Positions 1 to 13,060 of a DNA stretch of 64,000 bases are shown in pieces. This DNA comes from Serratia sp. FDAARGOS_506 (lineage in GTDB: Bacteria; Pseudomonadota; Gammaproteobacteria; Enterobacterales; Enterobacteriaceae): positions 1,488,001 to 1,552,000 of the forward strand of contig NZ_CP033831.1 in assembly GCF_003812745.1 (NCBI RefSeq), read 5' to 3'. The translations under genes and the position numbers were made by a program. Below the pieces are notes generated by a model. It searched no databases and was not told the origin of the DNA. It was given only the letters and a program-made list of their open reading frames with translations. Position 1 is the stretch's first letter. Each line of letters starts with the position of its first letter.

Positions 1-303
1 ACCGGCGCGCGCATCGACGTCAGCCCCAAACAGCTGGGCTACGACGTGTGCTGCTTTATCGGCATCATATTAAAGAGCGCCAAAGACTATCCTTCAGCGC
101 TGAAGAAGCTGGAAAGCCTGGAAGAAGTGGTGGAAGCCTATTACACCACCGGCCACTACAGCGTCTTTATTAAGGTGATGTGCCGCTCGATCGACGCGCT
201 GCAACAGGTACTTATCAACAAGATCCAGACCATCGACGAGATCCAGTCTACCGAAACGCTGATCTCGCTGCAGAACCCCATTATGCGCACCATCGTGCCG
301 TAA
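1..303 (+). CDS. asnC: AsnC, Lrp/AsnC-family regulator (3' part only)
   Basis: This is the C-terminal part of the asparagine-responsive regulator AsnC, which in E. coli activates asnA next to oriC. The reading frame is open from base 1, so the N-terminal helix-turn-helix lies outside the window. The visible 100 residues are the RAM (ligand-binding, oligomerisation) domain, with a stretch reading GYDVCCFIGI, then YYTTGHYSVF, and the end IMRTIVP. Identity to E. coli AsnC is very high as I recall it. A methionine-like GTG at 46 is internal and not the start. The gene lies immediately upstream of mioC in the same orientation, as in E. coli. Confidence 0.96.
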   Translation, partial: TGARIDVSPKQLGYDVCCFIGIILKSAKDYPSALKKLESLEEVVEAYYTTGHYSVFIKVMCRSIDALQQVLINKIQTIDEIQSTETLISLQNPIMRTIVP

Positions 304-325
304 CCCGCCAAATTGCATACCCACA

Positions 326-365
326 TTATCCACAGGTAGATCCCAGCCGATTCACAGCGTACAAT
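326..365 (+). promoter_or_regulatory. mioC upstream region with consensus DnaA box
   Basis: A perfect DnaA box TTATCCACA lies at 326-334, and a -10-like TACAAT at 360-365, between asnC and mioC. In E. coli the mioC promoter is repressed by DnaA through a box at this place, and mioC transcription runs towards oriC. I see no good -35 hexamer, so the exact promoter is inferred; the DnaA box itself is certain. Confidence 0.75.
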
Positions 366-403
366 GCAGCCACTTTGAGTGAGAAGGTTGGGATCGTTGG
401 TTC

Positions 404-844
404 ATGGCAGACATAACTCTGATCAGTGGCAGTACGCTTGGCGGCGCCGAATACGTGGCTGAACATATGGCTGAAAAGCTGGAAGACGCGGGTTTCTCTA
501 CCGAGATGCTGCACGGCCCTGAACTGGATGAACTGCCGTTGACCGGCCGCTGGCTGGTGGTCTCCTCCACGCACGGCGCCGGCGAACTGCCGGATAACCT
601 TCAGCCGCTGCTGGAACAGATCGCCGAACAACAGCCGGATCTTTCCGAGGTGCAGTTTGGTGCCGTCGGTTTGGGCAGTTCGGAATACGACACCTTCTGC
701 GGTGCGATCAAACAGATCGACGATCTGTTGATCGCCAGAGGCGCGAAAAGGATCGGCGATCGTCTCGAGATCGACGTGACCGAGCATGAAATTCCCGAGG
801 ATCCGGCCGAGGAATGGGTAAAAAACTGGATTACTTTACTCTAA
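404..844 (+). CDS. mioC: MioC, flavodoxin-like FMN protein
   Basis: This is a short-chain flavodoxin-like protein that binds FMN; the E. coli protein supports biotin synthase activity in vitro. Its 146 residues match the family length. The N-terminal phosphate-binding loop for FMN is visible as LISGSTLGGAEYVA (residues 5-18), and later blocks STHGAGELPDN and GLGSSEYDTFC are the usual flavin-contacting loops. The ATG at 404 gives the E. coli-like start MADITLISG. It reads towards oriC, and the E. coli equivalent is known for transcription that enters the origin. A consensus DnaA box lies 70 bp upstream of the start. Confidence 0.97.
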   Translation: MADITLISGSTLGGAEYVAEHMAEKLEDAGFSTEMLHGPELDELPLTGRWLVVSSTHGAGELPDNLQPLLEQIAEQQPDLSEVQFGAVGLGSSEYDTFCGAIKQIDDLLIARGAKRIGDRLEIDVTEHEIPEDPAEEWVKNWITLL

Positions 845-859
845 TTCGCCTAAAGATCG

Positions 860-1140
860 CGCGAACGATTGTGGATAACTATACTTAAAAGCAGGGTAAA
901 AGCCGTAGTTATCCCAATAACAACCGTAGTGCGCTTTTTGTCCTGTGCATAACAAGTCTTTTAGATCCCAGCTTATCTGCGTCGGGATCACCGATCATTC
1001 ACAGCAAACGATCCTCCTTAATCTGCTGATCTTCATCGTGAATAGTCACTTATCCACAGAGGATCGCGATCCTAATAAGAGATCTAATAAAGAGATCTTT
1101 AAATAAAAAAGATCTTCTTTTAATTACCGACGATCCTGAC
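860..1140. other. oriC: oriC, chromosomal replication origin
   Basis: The gap between mioC and mnmG holds the origin, arranged as in E. coli but read in the opposite direction. Consensus DnaA boxes lie at 870-878 (TGTGGATAA, equivalent to R4) and 1050-1058 (TTATCCACA, equivalent to R1). A box resembling R2 (TGTGCATAA) is at 944-952, and a weak TTATCCCAA at 909-917. On the mnmG side the duplex-unwinding element has three 13-mers ending in GATC: 1072-1084, 1085-1097 and 1102-1114. About a dozen GATC sites for Dam and SeqA are packed between 855 and 1150. The block around 962-974 (GATCCCAGCTTAT) matches the E. coli R5M region. IHF and Fis sites probably exist, but I cannot place them with confidence. 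Confidence 0.96.
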
Positions 1141-1143
1141 CAC

Positions 1144-1172
1144 TTGGTCGATCGTCTAAACTTGAGTAGAAT
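1144..1172 (+). promoter_or_regulatory. mnmG (gidA) sigma-70 promoter
   Basis: TTGGTC (1144-1149) and TAGAAT (1167-1172) are separated by 17 bp, just past the unwinding element and about 54 bp upstream of the mnmG start. In E. coli, transcription from the gidA promoter away from oriC helps origin opening. The role here is inferred from position. Confidence 0.7.
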
Positions 1173-1225
1173 CCCCCACCCCAGGGCAAATAACGATCGT
1201 TCGCAATACGGCGAGGTGCAGTTCC

Positions 1226-3115
1226 ATGTTTTATCCAGATCAATTTGACGTCATCATCATCGGTGGTGGCCATGCAGGTACCGAGGCCGCCATGGCCGCG
1301 GCGCGCATGGGACGTCAGACTTTATTATTGACACACAATATCGATACGCTGGGACAGATGTCCTGCAACCCGGCGATTGGCGGTATTGGTAAAGGGCATC
1401 TGGTTAAGGAAATTGATGCACTCGGCGGCCTGATGGCGACGGCGATCGACCATGCAGGCATCCAGTTTAGGATACTAAACGCCAGCAAAGGCCCTGCCGT
1501 ACGCGCCACGCGCGCTCAGGCAGATCGCGTGCTGTATCGCCAGGCGATCCGTACTGCCTTGGAGAACCAGCCCAACCTGATGATCTTCCAGCAACCTGTT
1601 GAGGATCTGATCGTCGAAAACGATCGCGTGGTGGGTGCCGTAACTCAAATGGGCCTGAAATTCCGCGCCAAGGCGGTGGTATTGACTGTCGGCACTTTCC
1701 TGGACGGCAAGATCCATATCGGCCTGGAGAATTACAGCGGTGGCCGCGCCGGGGATCCTCCTTCGATCTCGCTGTCGCAGCGTTTGCGAGAACTGCCGCT
1801 GCGCGTTAACCGCTTGAAAACCGGTACGCCACCGCGCATCGACGCCCGCACTATCGATTTCAGCGTACTTGCGCCACAACACGGCGATACGCCGGTACCG
1901 GTATTCTCGTTCCTGGGCGATGCCAGCCAGCATCCGGAACAAATGGCGTGCTACATCACCCATACCAATGAAAAAACCCATGACGTGATCCGCAATAACC
2001 TCGATCGCAGCCCGATGTATGCCGGGATCATCGAAGGGATTGGCCCACGTTACTGCCCGTCGATCGAAGACAAGGTCATGCGCTTTGCCGATCGCAACGC
2101 GCACCAGATCTTCCTCGAGCCGGAAGGCCTGACCAGCAACGAGATTTACCCTAACGGGATTTCCACCAGTCTGCCGTTCGACGTACAGATGCAGATCGTC
2201 CGTTCGATGGAAGGGATGCAGAACGCGCGTATTATTCGCCCTGGTTACGCCATCGAGTACGATTTCTTCGATCCGCGCGATTTGAAACCGACGCTGGAAA
2301 GCAAATTTATTCAGGGGCTGTTCTTCGCCGGTCAGATCAACGGCACTACCGGGTATGAAGAAGCCGCTGCGCAGGGCCTGCTGGCCGGTCTGAACGCCGG
2401 GCGCTTCGCCGACGAACAGGAAGGCTGGGCGCCACGTCGCGATCAGGCTTACCTGGGCGTGCTGGTGGACGACCTCAGCACTCTCGGCACCAAAGAGCCG
2501 TACCGCATGTTTACCTCACGCGCCGAGTATCGCCTGATGCTGCGCGAAGACAATGCCGATCTCCGCCTGACGGAAAAAGGCCGTGAATTGGGTTTGGTGG
2601 ACGACGTGCGTTGGGCGCGTTACAGCGAGAAGCTGGAGCGAATCGAACGCGAACGTCAGCGCCTGCGCGACATCTGGATGCACCCGCATGCCGAGAACGT
2701 CGAACAGGTCAATGCGCTGCTGAAAGCGCCGCTGTCGCGTGAAGCGAACGGCGAAGAGCTGCTGCGCCGCCCTGAGATGGATTACGCGCAGTTGACCGGC
2801 ACCGACGCCTTTGCGCCGCCGCTGGACGACGTGCAAGCCGCCGAACAGGTCGAGATCCAGGTCAAATACGAAGGCTACATCGCTCGCCAGCAGGAAGAGA
2901 TCGAAAAACAGCAGCGCAACGAGAATACCGTGCTGCCGTTGGATCTCGATTACCGTCAGGTTTCGGGGCTGTCGAACGAGGTGATCGCCAAGCTGAACGA
3001 TCACAAGCCGAATTCCATCGGCCAGGCTTCGCGTATCTCCGGCATTACGCCGGCGGCAATCTCAATTTTGCTGATCTGGCTGAAAAAGCAGGGACTGCTG
3101 CGCCGCAGCGCATAA
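1226..3115 (+). CDS. mnmG: MnmG (GidA), tRNA wobble-uridine modification FAD enzyme
   Basis: MnmG works with the GTPase MnmE (encoded at 28861-30225) to install carboxymethylaminomethyl at C5 of wobble U34 in several tRNAs. It uses FAD, NADH and methylene-tetrahydrofolate. The 629 residues are the normal length. The FAD-binding Rossmann loop GGGHAG is at residues 13-18, followed by the conserved [11 protein letters not shown] block. The catalytic-region cysteine sits in [10 protein letters not shown] second FAD block, [10 protein letters not shown], and the helical C-terminal tail that contacts MnmE and tRNA are intact. The ATG at 1226 gives the E. coli-like start [14 protein letters not shown]. 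It is followed by rsmG after 138 bp. Confidence 0.99.
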   Translation: MFYPDQFDVIIIGGGHAGTEAAMAAARMGRQTLLLTHNIDTLGQMSCNPAIGGIGKGHLVKEIDALGGLMATAIDHAGIQFRILNASKGPAVRATRAQADRVLYRQAIRTALENQPNLMIFQQPVEDLIVENDRVVGAVTQMGLKFRAKAVVLTVGTFLDGKIHIGLENYSGGRAGDPPSISLSQRLRELPLRVNRLKTGTPPRIDARTIDFSVLAPQHGDTPVPVFSFLGDASQHPEQMACYITHTNEKTHDVIRNNLDRSPMYAGIIEGIGPRYCPSIEDKVMRFADRNAHQIFLEPEGLTSNEIYPNGISTSLPFDVQMQIVRSMEGMQNARIIRPGYAIEYDFFDPRDLKPTLESKFIQGLFFAGQINGTTGYEEAAAQGLLAGLNAGRFADEQEGWAPRRDQAYLGVLVDDLSTLGTKEPYRMFTSRAEYRLMLREDNADLRLTEKGRELGLVDDVRWARYSEKLERIERERQRLRDIWMHPHAENVEQVNALLKAPLSREANGEELLRRPEMDYAQLTGTDAFAPPLDDVQAAEQVEIQVKYEGYIARQQEEIEKQQRNENTVLPLDLDYRQVSGLSNEVIAKLNDHKPNSIGQASRISGITPAAISILLIWLKKQGLLRRSA

Positions 3116-3253
3116 ATCTCGCATTCAGGCGGCCGTTTGTTCATCCCGTAGCCAAACGGCCGCTGACATCACTTGCGCCCTGAATTATCATAGTCGCCTC
3201 ATTGCGCCAGCTAACCATTCGCTGGTCGTTCAGCGCCTGCCAGAGGATCCGTT

Positions 3254-3874
3254 GTGCAAAAAAAATTAGACTCGCTGCTCGCGGCAGCAGGCATTGAGCT
3301 GCCCGATCAGCAGAAACAGCAGCTGCTGGGCTATGTCGGCATGCTGGATAAGTGGAACAAGGCTTATAACCTCACGTCGGTTCGCGATCCGCAGCAAATG
3401 CTGGTGCGCCACATCCTCGATAGCATCGTGGTTAATCCGCATCTGCAGGGCTCGCGTTTTATCGATGTCGGCACCGGCCCGGGCTTGCCGGGCATTCCGC
3501 TGGCTATCGTGCGCCCGGACGCGCATTTCACGCTGCTCGACAGCCTGGGCAAGCGCGTGCGTTTCCTGCGTCAGGTGCAGCATGAGCTGGGCCTGAACAA
3601 TATCGAGCCGGTGCAGAGCCGCGTTGAAGCATTCCCGGCCGAGCCGCCGTTCGACGGCGTGATCAGCCGCGCATTCGCTTCGCTGCAGGATATGCTGTCC
3701 TGGTGTCATCACCTGCCGGCGAAAGGGCAGGGGCGCTTTTACGCCTTGAAAGGCGTGCGCCCGGATGAAGAGCTGACGCAGCTGCCGGCAGGCGTTAGCC
3801 TGGAGTCCATCGTGCGGCTGCAGGTGCCTGAACTGGAAGGCGAACGCCATCTGGTGATTCTTAAGGCAAACTGA
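3254..3874 (+). CDS. rsmG: RsmG (GidB), 16S rRNA m7G527 methyltransferase
   Basis: RsmG methylates N7 of G527 in 16S rRNA, near the decoding centre, using SAM; loss of this methylation gives low-level streptomycin resistance. The protein has 206 residues, the usual size. The SAM-binding glycine loop [10 protein letters not shown] is at residues 71-80. Other family blocks visible are [20 protein letters not shown] and VISRAFASL. The start is a GTG at 3254, giving MQKKLDSLL, in the position of the E. coli start. It forms the usual pair with mnmG, and a plausible terminator follows about 60 bp after the stop. Confidence 0.98.
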   Translation: MQKKLDSLLAAAGIELPDQQKQQLLGYVGMLDKWNKAYNLTSVRDPQQMLVRHILDSIVVNPHLQGSRFIDVGTGPGLPGIPLAIVRPDAHFTLLDSLGKRVRFLRQVQHELGLNNIEPVQSRVEAFPAEPPFDGVISRAFASLQDMLSWCHHLPAKGQGRFYALKGVRPDEELTQLPAGVSLESIVRLQVPELEGERHLVILKAN

Positions 3875-3932
3875 GTTTGCTTTTGATCAAACAAGCGTGA
3901 ATTAAAGGTAGTATCAGGCAGAAAGGTAAGCA

Positions 3933-3957
3933 GGCTAATTAATTGGCCGCTTTTTTT
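3933..3957 (+). terminator. possible intrinsic terminator after rsmG
   Basis: A short stem, GGCTAA with TTGGCC (one G-U pair) around the loop TTAA, spans 3933-3948. A GC spacer and seven T residues (3951-3957) follow. A partly complementary copy of the same arm (AAAAAGCGCGGCTAATTAG) lies at about 3982-4000, so a larger inverted structure is also possible. The stem is weak, so termination may be partial and some readthrough into atp is likely. Confidence 0.45.
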
Positions 3958-4392
3958 AGTTAATTTACTTTCTATTAACACAAAAAGCGCGGCTAATTAG
4001 CGACAATAGAGTAATTGCATTTAGAAATAGTCACGTTAGCAACCATGTGCGAAAGATTGGTCTTTGCTGCTAATGTTAATTGGCTGTTGGAATATTGCCC
4101 CGCTGCTTGTCAATAAAAGGTTTTCATCGGGTATACGGATTGTTTTTGAACAGTTAACTTATAATGTTTTGATTTATATAATCTTTTGATCACTCAAATT
4201 GCTAAAGACGGTTTGGTTGACCATCGGCTATAAATCAGGAAGAGACATTACTGTGATCGGCTTCGCGTTTCTAAACGCAACGCTGGAATAATCAGACAAT
4301 TAAATGCGCCCTATTATTCCGACCGTTTTCTTGTGAAAATAGGCTGGAATAGGGAAATTTAAATAATTGTTCACCTTTTCGCTACTTATCGA

Positions 4393-4420
4393 TTGAATTC
4401 GTTGGTATGCCCCGTATAAT
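4393..4420 (+). promoter_or_regulatory. atp operon promoter (and the 640-bp region before atpI)
   Basis: TTGAAT (4393-4398) and a perfect TATAAT (4415-4420), 16 bp apart, lie about 94 bp before atpI, matching the position of the main E. coli atp promoter. The rest of the gap 3875-4513 is AT-rich, carries no ORF I believe in, and holds the weak rsmG terminator and inverted repeat at 3933-4000. I see no other recognisable site. The AT-richness fits binding by Fis or H-NS, but that is only inference. Confidence 0.8.
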
Positions 4421-4513
4421 TTGCTCGTTTTTTGCTGCTTGACTCAGGACAGCAAAAACAGTTGTATACGTCACTCAGCATACCCCCTCTGGGGTACGGA
4501 GAGAACAAACGTC

Positions 4514-4897
4514 ATGTCTGTGTCCCTTTACAGCGGGAAAGTCGCACGCAAACTGCTGTTTTTGCAGTTAATGACTTTTGTTCTGATCAGCGTTGCTTTC
4601 TGGCTGAAAAGCCCGGAATGGAGCGCTTCGGCGTTGGCAGGCGGTCTCGCCGCCTGGTTGCCGAGTGCAATGTTTATGCTGTTTGCCTTGCGCCATCAGG
4701 CGCAAACGCCGGCGCCCGGTAGGGTTGCCTGGTCGTTCGCCATCGGCGAGGGGCTAAAGGTCGTGATCACCATCGTTTTGCTGATCGTGGCGCTGGGGGT
4801 GTTCAAGGCGGAGTTTATACCGCTTGGCCTGACCTATTTAGCGGTGTTAGTGGTGCAGATAGTGGCACCGGCCGTGATTAACAGTTACCGAACTTAA
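4514..4897 (+). CDS. atpI: AtpI, ATP synthase assembly factor
   Basis: AtpI is a small membrane protein, first gene of the atp operon, thought to help assemble or stabilise the c-ring and possibly to handle Mg2+. It is not part of the final enzyme. The 127-residue protein has four hydrophobic segments (about residues 13-32, 36-54, 73-95 and 98-118) and the family blocks ALRHQAQTPA and GRVAWSF. The ATG at 4514 gives MSVSLYSGKVARKLL, aligning with E. coli. The frame extends upstream to 4421, but that would start inside the promoter's transcribed leader and is rejected. It ends 22 bp before atpB. Confidence 0.96.
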   Translation: MSVSLYSGKVARKLLFLQLMTFVLISVAFWLKSPEWSASALAGGLAAWLPSAMFMLFALRHQAQTPAPGRVAWSFAIGEGLKVVITIVLLIVALGVFKAEFIPLGLTYLAVLVVQIVAPAVINSYRT

Positions 4898-4901
4898 CTA
4901 A

Positions 4902-5699
<798 letters not shown>

Positions 5700-5730
5700 T
5701 TTTCTTAAAACACTTGCACTTTTAAACTGA

Positions 5731-6516
<786 letters not shown>

Positions 6517-6530
6517 GGAGGGAGGGGCTG

Positions 6531-7064
6531 ATGTCTGAATTTGTAACTGTAGCTCGCCCCTACGCCAAAGCAGCTTTTGACTTTGCCGTTGAGCACCAAA
6601 GCGTAGAGCGCTGGCAGGAAATGCTGGCGTTTGCGGCTGAAGTCACTCGCAATGAACAGATTTCTGAACTGCTGTCTGGCGCGGTCGCGCCAGAAACGCT
6701 GTCCAAGACGTTCATCGCGGTTTGTGGCGATCGGCTCGACGAACATGGCCAGAACTTTATCCGTGTAATGGCCGAAAATGGACGTTTACTGGTTCTTCCT
6801 GCCGTGCTGCAGCAGTTCATCGAACTGCGCGCCTCGCTGGAATCCACCGTCGAAGTCGAAGTGCTCTCTGCGAGCGCGCTGAGCGACGAACAGCAGGCGA
6901 AAATCGCCGCTGCGATGGAAAAACGTCTGTCACGCAAAGTTAAGCTGAATTGCAAAATTGACAAGTCTGTACTGGCCGGCATCGTTGTTCGCGCCGGCGA
7001 TATGGTGATTGATGGCAGCGTTCGCGGTCGTCTTGAACGCCTGACAGACGTCTTGCAGTCTTAA
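6531..7064 (+). CDS. atpH: ATP synthase F1 subunit delta
   Basis: Delta caps the F1 head and anchors the b-dimer stalk. The 177-residue length is identical to E. coli. An N-terminal six-helix bundle binds alpha; it begins [16 protein letters not shown]. The C-terminal part, ending in the conserved [15 protein letters not shown], contacts subunit b. It sits between atpF and atpA with spacings of 14 and 12 bp, and the GGAGGG ahead of the start implies efficient translation. Confidence 0.98.
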   Translation: MSEFVTVARPYAKAAFDFAVEHQSVERWQEMLAFAAEVTRNEQISELLSGAVAPETLSKTFIAVCGDRLDEHGQNFIRVMAENGRLLVLPAVLQQFIELRASLESTVEVEVLSASALSDEQQAKIAAAMEKRLSRKVKLNCKIDKSVLAGIVVRAGDMVIDGSVRGRLERLTDVLQS

Positions 7065-7076
7065 GGGGACTGGAGC

Positions 7077-8618
7077 ATGCAACTGAATTCCACCGAAATC
7101 AGCGAACTGATCAAGCAGCGCATTGCTCAGTTCAATGTAGTGAGCGAAGCTCACAATGAAGGTACTATCGTTTCCGTCAGCGACGGGATCATCCGCGTAC
7201 ACGGCCTGGCCGAAGTTATGCAGGGCGAAATGATCGCGCTGCCTGGCAACCGTTACGCAATCGCATTGAACCTGGAGCGCGACTCCGTAGGTGCCGTGGT
7301 TATGGGTCCGTACGCGGATCTGGCCGAAGGCATGAAGGTGAAATGCACCGGCCGTATCCTGGAAGTTCCAGTCGGTCGTGGTCTGCTGGGCCGCGTAGTT
7401 AACACCCTAGGCGCACCAATCGACGGCAAAGGCCCGATTGAGAACGACGGCTTCTCTCCGGTAGAAGCTATCGCGCCAGGCGTTATCGAGCGTCAGTCCG
7501 TTGATCAGCCGGTTCAGACTGGCTACAAATCCGTTGACGCCATGATTCCAATCGGCCGTGGCCAGCGTGAGCTGGTGATCGGTGACCGTCAGACCGGTAA
7601 AACCGCGCTGGCGATCGATGCGATCATCAACCAACGCGACTCCGGCATCAAATGCGTTTACGTGGCTATCGGCCAGAAAGCGTCCACCATCGCTAACGTG
7701 GTGCGCAAGCTGGAAGAGCACGGCGCACTGGCCAACACCATCGTGGTGGTGGCGACCGCTTCCGAATCCGCTGCACTGCAATACCTGGCGCCATACGCCG
7801 GTTGCGCAATGGGCGAATACTTCCGTGACCGCGGTGAAGATGCGCTGATCGTATACGATGACCTGTCCAAACAGGCCGTTGCTTACCGCCAGATTTCCCT
7901 GCTGCTTCGTCGTCCGCCAGGTCGTGAAGCTTACCCAGGCGACGTATTCTATCTGCACTCCCGTTTGCTGGAGCGTGCAGCGCGCGTTAACGCCGAATAC
8001 GTTGAAGCCTTCACCAAAGGTGAAGTCAAAGGTAAAACCGGTTCACTGACCGCTCTGCCGATCATTGAAACCCAGGCGGGTGACGTTTCCGCGTTCGTTC
8101 CGACCAACGTAATCTCGATTACCGATGGTCAGATCTTCCTGGAATCCAACCTGTTCAACTCCGGTATTCGTCCGGCAGTTAACCCGGGTATCTCCGTATC
8201 CCGTGTTGGTGGCGCCGCGCAGACCAAGATCATGAAGAAACTGTCCGGTGGTATCCGTACCGCGCTGGCGCAGTATCGTGAACTGGCTGCATTCTCCCAG
8301 TTCGCATCCGATCTGGACGACGCGACCCGCAAACAGCTGAGCCACGGTCAGAAAGTGACCGAGCTGCTGAAACAGAAACAGTATGCGCCGATGTCGGTTG
8401 CACAACAGTCTCTGGTGCTGTTTGCCGCAGAACGCGGTTACCTGAACGACGTCGAAGTTGCCAAAGTGGTGAGCTTCGAAGCCGCGCTGGTAGCCTATGC
8501 GGACCGCGAGCACGCCGAACTGCTGAACCACATCAACCAAACTGGCAACTTCAATGATGAGATCGAGGGCAAGTTGAAAGACATCCTCGAGACCTTCAAG
8601 AAAACCCAGTCCTGGTAA
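7077..8618 (+). CDS. atpA: ATP synthase F1 subunit alpha
   Basis: Alpha is the non-catalytic nucleotide-binding subunit, three per F1 head. The protein has 513 residues, the E. coli length. Its Walker A loop GDRQTGKT is at residues 169-176, and the Walker B region includes [12 protein letters not shown]. The catalytic-interface arginine lies in the block [23 protein letters not shown] (conserved R near residue 365). The N-terminal helix that binds delta and the C-terminal helical domain are complete. Confidence 0.99.
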   Translation: MQLNSTEISELIKQRIAQFNVVSEAHNEGTIVSVSDGIIRVHGLAEVMQGEMIALPGNRYAIALNLERDSVGAVVMGPYADLAEGMKVKCTGRILEVPVGRGLLGRVVNTLGAPIDGKGPIENDGFSPVEAIAPGVIERQSVDQPVQTGYKSVDAMIPIGRGQRELVIGDRQTGKTALAIDAIINQRDSGIKCVYVAIGQKASTIANVVRKLEEHGALANTIVVVATASESAALQYLAPYAGCAMGEYFRDRGEDALIVYDDLSKQAVAYRQISLLLRRPPGREAYPGDVFYLHSRLLERAARVNAEYVEAFTKGEVKGKTGSLTALPIIETQAGDVSAFVPTNVISITDGQIFLESNLFNSGIRPAVNPGISVSRVGGAAQTKIMKKLSGGIRTALAQYRELAAFSQFASDLDDATRKQLSHGQKVTELLKQKQYAPMSVAQQSLVLFAAERGYLNDVEVAKVVSFEAALVAYADREHAELLNHINQTGNFNDEIEGKLKDILETFKKTQSW

Positions 8619-8677
8619 CGCCGAACGGTCCTGCTGTTGAAAGACAGCAGGCCGTCTGGCACTGAGGAGAAGCAGAG

Positions 8678-9541
8678 ATGGCCGGCGCAAAAGAGATACG
8701 TAGTAAGATCGCTAGCGTGCAAAACACGCAAAAGATCACTAAAGCGATGGAAATGGTCGCCGCCTCCAAAATGCGTAAATCGCAGGATCGCATGGCGGCC
8801 AGCCGTCCTTATGCAGAGACCATGCGCAAAGTGATTGGTCACCTTGCGTTAGGGAATCTGGAGTACAAGCACCCGTACCTGGATGAGCGTGACGTTAAGC
8901 GCGTCGGGTATCTGGTGGTGTCTACTGACCGTGGTCTCTGCGGCGGCTTGAACATCAACCTGTTCAAAAAGCTGCTGGCGGAGATGAAAGCCTGGTCCGA
9001 AAAAGGCGTCGAAACCGATTTGGCGCTGATTGGCTCTAAAGCAGCCTCTTTCTTTGGTTCCGTGGGCGGCAACGTGGTTGCCCAGGTGACCGGCATGGGG
9101 GACAAACCTTCCCTGTCGGATCTGATCGGGCCGGTGAAAGTGATGCTGCAGGCCTACGACGAAGGTCGTTTGGACAAGCTGTACATTGTCAGCAACAAAT
9201 TTGTTAATACGATGTCCCAAGAGCCGCAGGTGCTTCAGCTGCTGCCGTTACCGCCAGCCGATGACGAAGAGCTGAAGAAAACGCCTTGGGATTACCTGTA
9301 TGAACCCGATCCAAAAGTGCTGCTTGATACCTTGCTGCGCCGCTATGTGGAGTCGCAGGTTTATCAGGGCGTCGTGGAAAACCTGGCCAGCGAGCAGGCC
9401 GCACGAATGGTCGCGATGAAAGCCGCAACCGATAACGGCGGTAGCCTGATCAAAGAGCTGCAGTTGGTATACAACAAGGCGCGTCAGGCCAGCATCACTC
9501 AGGAACTCACCGAGATCGTTTCGGGAGCCTCCGCGGTTTAA
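8678..9541 (+). CDS. atpG: ATP synthase F1 subunit gamma
   Basis: Gamma is the central rotating shaft. The 287 residues match the family. The N-terminal coiled-coil half begins [31 protein letters not shown]. The central globular part includes [11 protein letters not shown], and the C-terminal coil, ending [17 protein letters not shown], returns into the alpha-beta hexamer. The 59-bp gap after atpA is the longest in the F1 half. A GAGGAGAAG ribosome-binding site precedes the ATG. Confidence 0.99.
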   Translation: MAGAKEIRSKIASVQNTQKITKAMEMVAASKMRKSQDRMAASRPYAETMRKVIGHLALGNLEYKHPYLDERDVKRVGYLVVSTDRGLCGGLNINLFKKLLAEMKAWSEKGVETDLALIGSKAASFFGSVGGNVVAQVTGMGDKPSLSDLIGPVKVMLQAYDEGRLDKLYIVSNKFVNTMSQEPQVLQLLPLPPADDEELKKTPWDYLYEPDPKVLLDTLLRRYVESQVYQGVVENLASEQAARMVAMKAATDNGGSLIKELQLVYNKARQASITQELTEIVSGASAV

Positions 9542-9546
9542 GCTAG

Positions 9547-10956
<1,410 letters not shown>

Positions 10957-10976
10957 CGCCTTGAGAGGAGGGTGAT

Positions 10977-11396
10977 ATGGCTATGACTTACCATCTGGAT
11001 GTAGTCAGCGCGGAAAAACAGATGTTTTCCGGCCTGGTGCAGAAGATCCAGGTGACAGGCAGCGAAGGTGAACTGGGGATCTTCCCTGGCCATGCGCCGC
11101 TGCTGACTGCCATCAAGCCTGGCATGGTGCGTATTGTTAAGCAGCACGGTGAAGAAGAGTTCATCTACCTGTCCGGTGGCATCCTCGAGGTGCAACCGAG
11201 CGTGGTTACCGTGCTGGCGGACACTGCTATCCGTGGTACTGACCTCGACGAAGCGAGAGCGTTGGAAGCTAAGCGTAAAGCTGAAGAACACATTCGCAGC
11301 TCTCATGGCGATGTCGACTATGCTCAGGCATCCGCTGAACTGGCGAAAGCGATCGCAAAACTGCGCGTTATCGAGCTCACCAGAAAAGCGATGTAA
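10977..11396 (+). CDS. atpC: ATP synthase F1 subunit epsilon
   Basis: Epsilon is the rotor subunit that couples F1 to the c-ring and can inhibit ATP hydrolysis through its C-terminal helices. The 139 residues equal E. coli. It has an N-terminal beta-sandwich (block [14 protein letters not shown]) and a C-terminal pair of helices ([20 protein letters not shown]). The start follows GGAGGGTGAT at 10977. It is the last gene of the operon and is followed by a strong terminator. Confidence 0.99.
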   Translation: MAMTYHLDVVSAEKQMFSGLVQKIQVTGSEGELGIFPGHAPLLTAIKPGMVRIVKQHGEEEFIYLSGGILEVQPSVVTVLADTAIRGTDLDEARALEAKRKAEEHIRSSHGDVDYAQASAELAKAIAKLRVIELTRKAM

Positions 11397-11400
11397 TGTT

Positions 11401-11454
11401 TGGGTGCATAGCACCCAACTTTAAGAAAGCGGCCTATAGGGTCGCTTTTTTTTT
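11401..11454 (+). terminator. atp operon terminator
   Basis: Two hairpins follow atpC. TGGGTGC-ATA-GCACCCA (11401-11417) has no T-tract. GCGGCC-TATAG-GGTCGC (11429-11445) is followed by nine T residues (11446-11454) and is a typical intrinsic terminator. The first hairpin may protect the mRNA end. The 232 bp from here to glmU show no ORF I trust. Confidence 0.9.
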
Positions 11455-11686
11455 ACTTTAAAATAAGCATTTCAGCCCGGTGGACAGTGTGGTGTATAAC
11501 CCCTGATATCGGGAAAGAAACGTCGCCGATCGCCGACAGTTTTTTCGTCCCGACGCCGAATTGGCCGCGATAGCGGCAGGCCAAGGCCCACGCGGCCTGC
11601 GCCGGGTTCGTGCAGAAAAATATGTAGTAATATCGTCGCTAAACGGTTTTACTTTCGTCTATCAAAATGGAGTTATCAGGTTGCTT

Positions 11687-13060
11687 ATGTCGAACAGCGC
11701 AATGAGCGTGGTTATCCTCGCCGCGGGCAAGGGAACACGCATGTATTCCGATCTTCCCAAGGTCTTACATCCGTTGGCCGGCAAGCCGATGGTGCAACAC
11801 GTCATTGATGCCGCGATGAAACTGGGCGCGCAACATGTTCACCTGGTATACGGTCACGGCGGCGATTTGTTGAAAAGCACGCTGGCTGACGGCGCACTGA
11901 ACTGGGTGCTGCAGGCTGAACAATTGGGTACCGGTCATGCGATGCAGCAGGCCGCGCCGCACTTTGCCGACGATGAAGACGTGCTGATGCTGTACGGCGA
12001 TGTGCCGTTGATCTCGGTGGATACGCTGCAACGCCTGCTGGCGGCCAAGCCGCAGGGCGGCATCGGTCTGCTGACGGTCAAGCTGGACGATCCGAGCGGT
12101 TACGGCCGCATCGTGCGCGAGCAGGGCAACGTGGTGGGCATCGTCGAACACAAGGATGCCAGCGAGAAACAGCGCCAGATTAACGAGATCAATACCGGCA
12201 TTCTGGTGGCGAACGGGCGCGATCTGAAGCGCTGGCTGGGGATGTTGAATAACGACAACGCACAGGGCGAGTTTTACATCACCGATATCATTGCGTTGGC
12301 CCATGCCGACGGCAAGAAAATTGAAACCGTGCACCCGTCGCGTTTGAGCGAAGTGGAAGGCGTGAACAACCGCCTGCAGCTGGCGACCCTGGAGCGCGTC
12401 TTCCAGTCGGAACAGTCTGAAAAGCTGCTGTTGGCCGGCGTGATGCTGCTGGATCCGGCACGTTTCGATCTGCGCGGGGAGCTTGTTCACGGCCGCGACA
12501 TCACTATTGATGCGAATGTGATTATCGAAGGTCACGTCAAGCTGGGCGACCGGGTGAAAATCGGCGCCGGCTGCGTGCTGAAAAACTGCGTGATCGGCGA
12601 TGACTGCGAGATCAGTCCTTACAGCGTGCTGGAAGACAGCGTGCTGGAGGCCGACTGCACCGTGGGGCCGTTCGCCCGCCTGCGCCCAGGCGCGGAGCTG
12701 GCTGCAGGGGCTCACGTCGGCAACTTTGTGGAAATGAAAAAGGCGCGTCTGGGCAAAGGCTCCAAGGCCGGCCACCTCAGCTACCTGGGCGATGCTGAAA
12801 TCGGCGATGATGTTAATATCGGCGCCGGTACCATCACCTGTAACTATGATGGCGCCAACAAGCACAAGACGCTGATCGGTGATGGCGTGTTCGTGGGTTC
12901 CGATACCCAGTTGGTGGCGCCGGTGTCGGTCGGCAAAGGCTCCACCATCGCCGCCGGCACCACGGTGACGCGCGATATCGCCGAGAACGAACTGGTGCTG
13001 AGCCGCGTCAAGCAGGTGCACATTCAGGGCTGGCAACGTCCGGTGAAGAAGAAGTCATAG
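11687..13060 (+). CDS. glmU: GlmU, bifunctional GlcN-1-P acetyltransferase / GlcNAc-1-P uridyltransferase
   Basis: GlmU makes UDP-GlcNAc for peptidoglycan and lipopolysaccharide: it acetylates glucosamine-1-phosphate and then transfers UMP. The N-terminal pyrophosphorylase domain shows [15 protein letters not shown] (residues 11-25) and YGHGGD. The C-terminal left-handed beta-helix has hexapeptide repeats and the acetyltransferase block [14 protein letters not shown], with its catalytic histidine in [14 protein letters not shown]. The ATG at 11687 gives 457 residues, one more than E. coli. The frame runs 42 codons further upstream, but that extension lacks family similarity. glmS follows. Confidence 0.98.
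   Translation: MSNSAMSVVILAAGKGTRMYSDLPKVLHPLAGKPMVQHVIDAAMKLGAQHVHLVYGHGGDLLKSTLADGALNWVLQAEQLGTGHAMQQAAPHFADDEDVLMLYGDVPLISVDTLQRLLAAKPQGGIGLLTVKLDDPSGYGRIVREQGNVVGIVEHKDASEKQRQINEINTGILVANGRDLKRWLGMLNNDNAQGEFYITDIIALAHADGKKIETVHPSRLSEVEGVNNRLQLATLERVFQSEQSEKLLLAGVMLLDPARFDLRGELVHGRDITIDANVIIEGHVKLGDRVKIGAGCVLKNCVIGDDCEISPYSVLEDSVLEADCTVGPFARLRPGAELAAGAHVGNFVEMKKARLGKGSKAGHLSYLGDAEIGDDVNIGAGTITCNYDGANKHKTLIGDGVFVGSDTQLVAPVSVGKGSTIAAGTTVTRDIAENELVLSRVKQVHIQGWQRPVKKKS

Noticed and set aside
11561-11686. 42-codon N-terminal extension of glmU
   Set aside because: It has no family similarity; ATG 11687 gives 457 residues against 456 in E. coli GlmU.
11455-11686. NagC operator before glmU
   Set aside because: TTTACTTTAAAATAA near 11452-11466 resembles half of an AT-rich site, but I could not find the expected palindrome.
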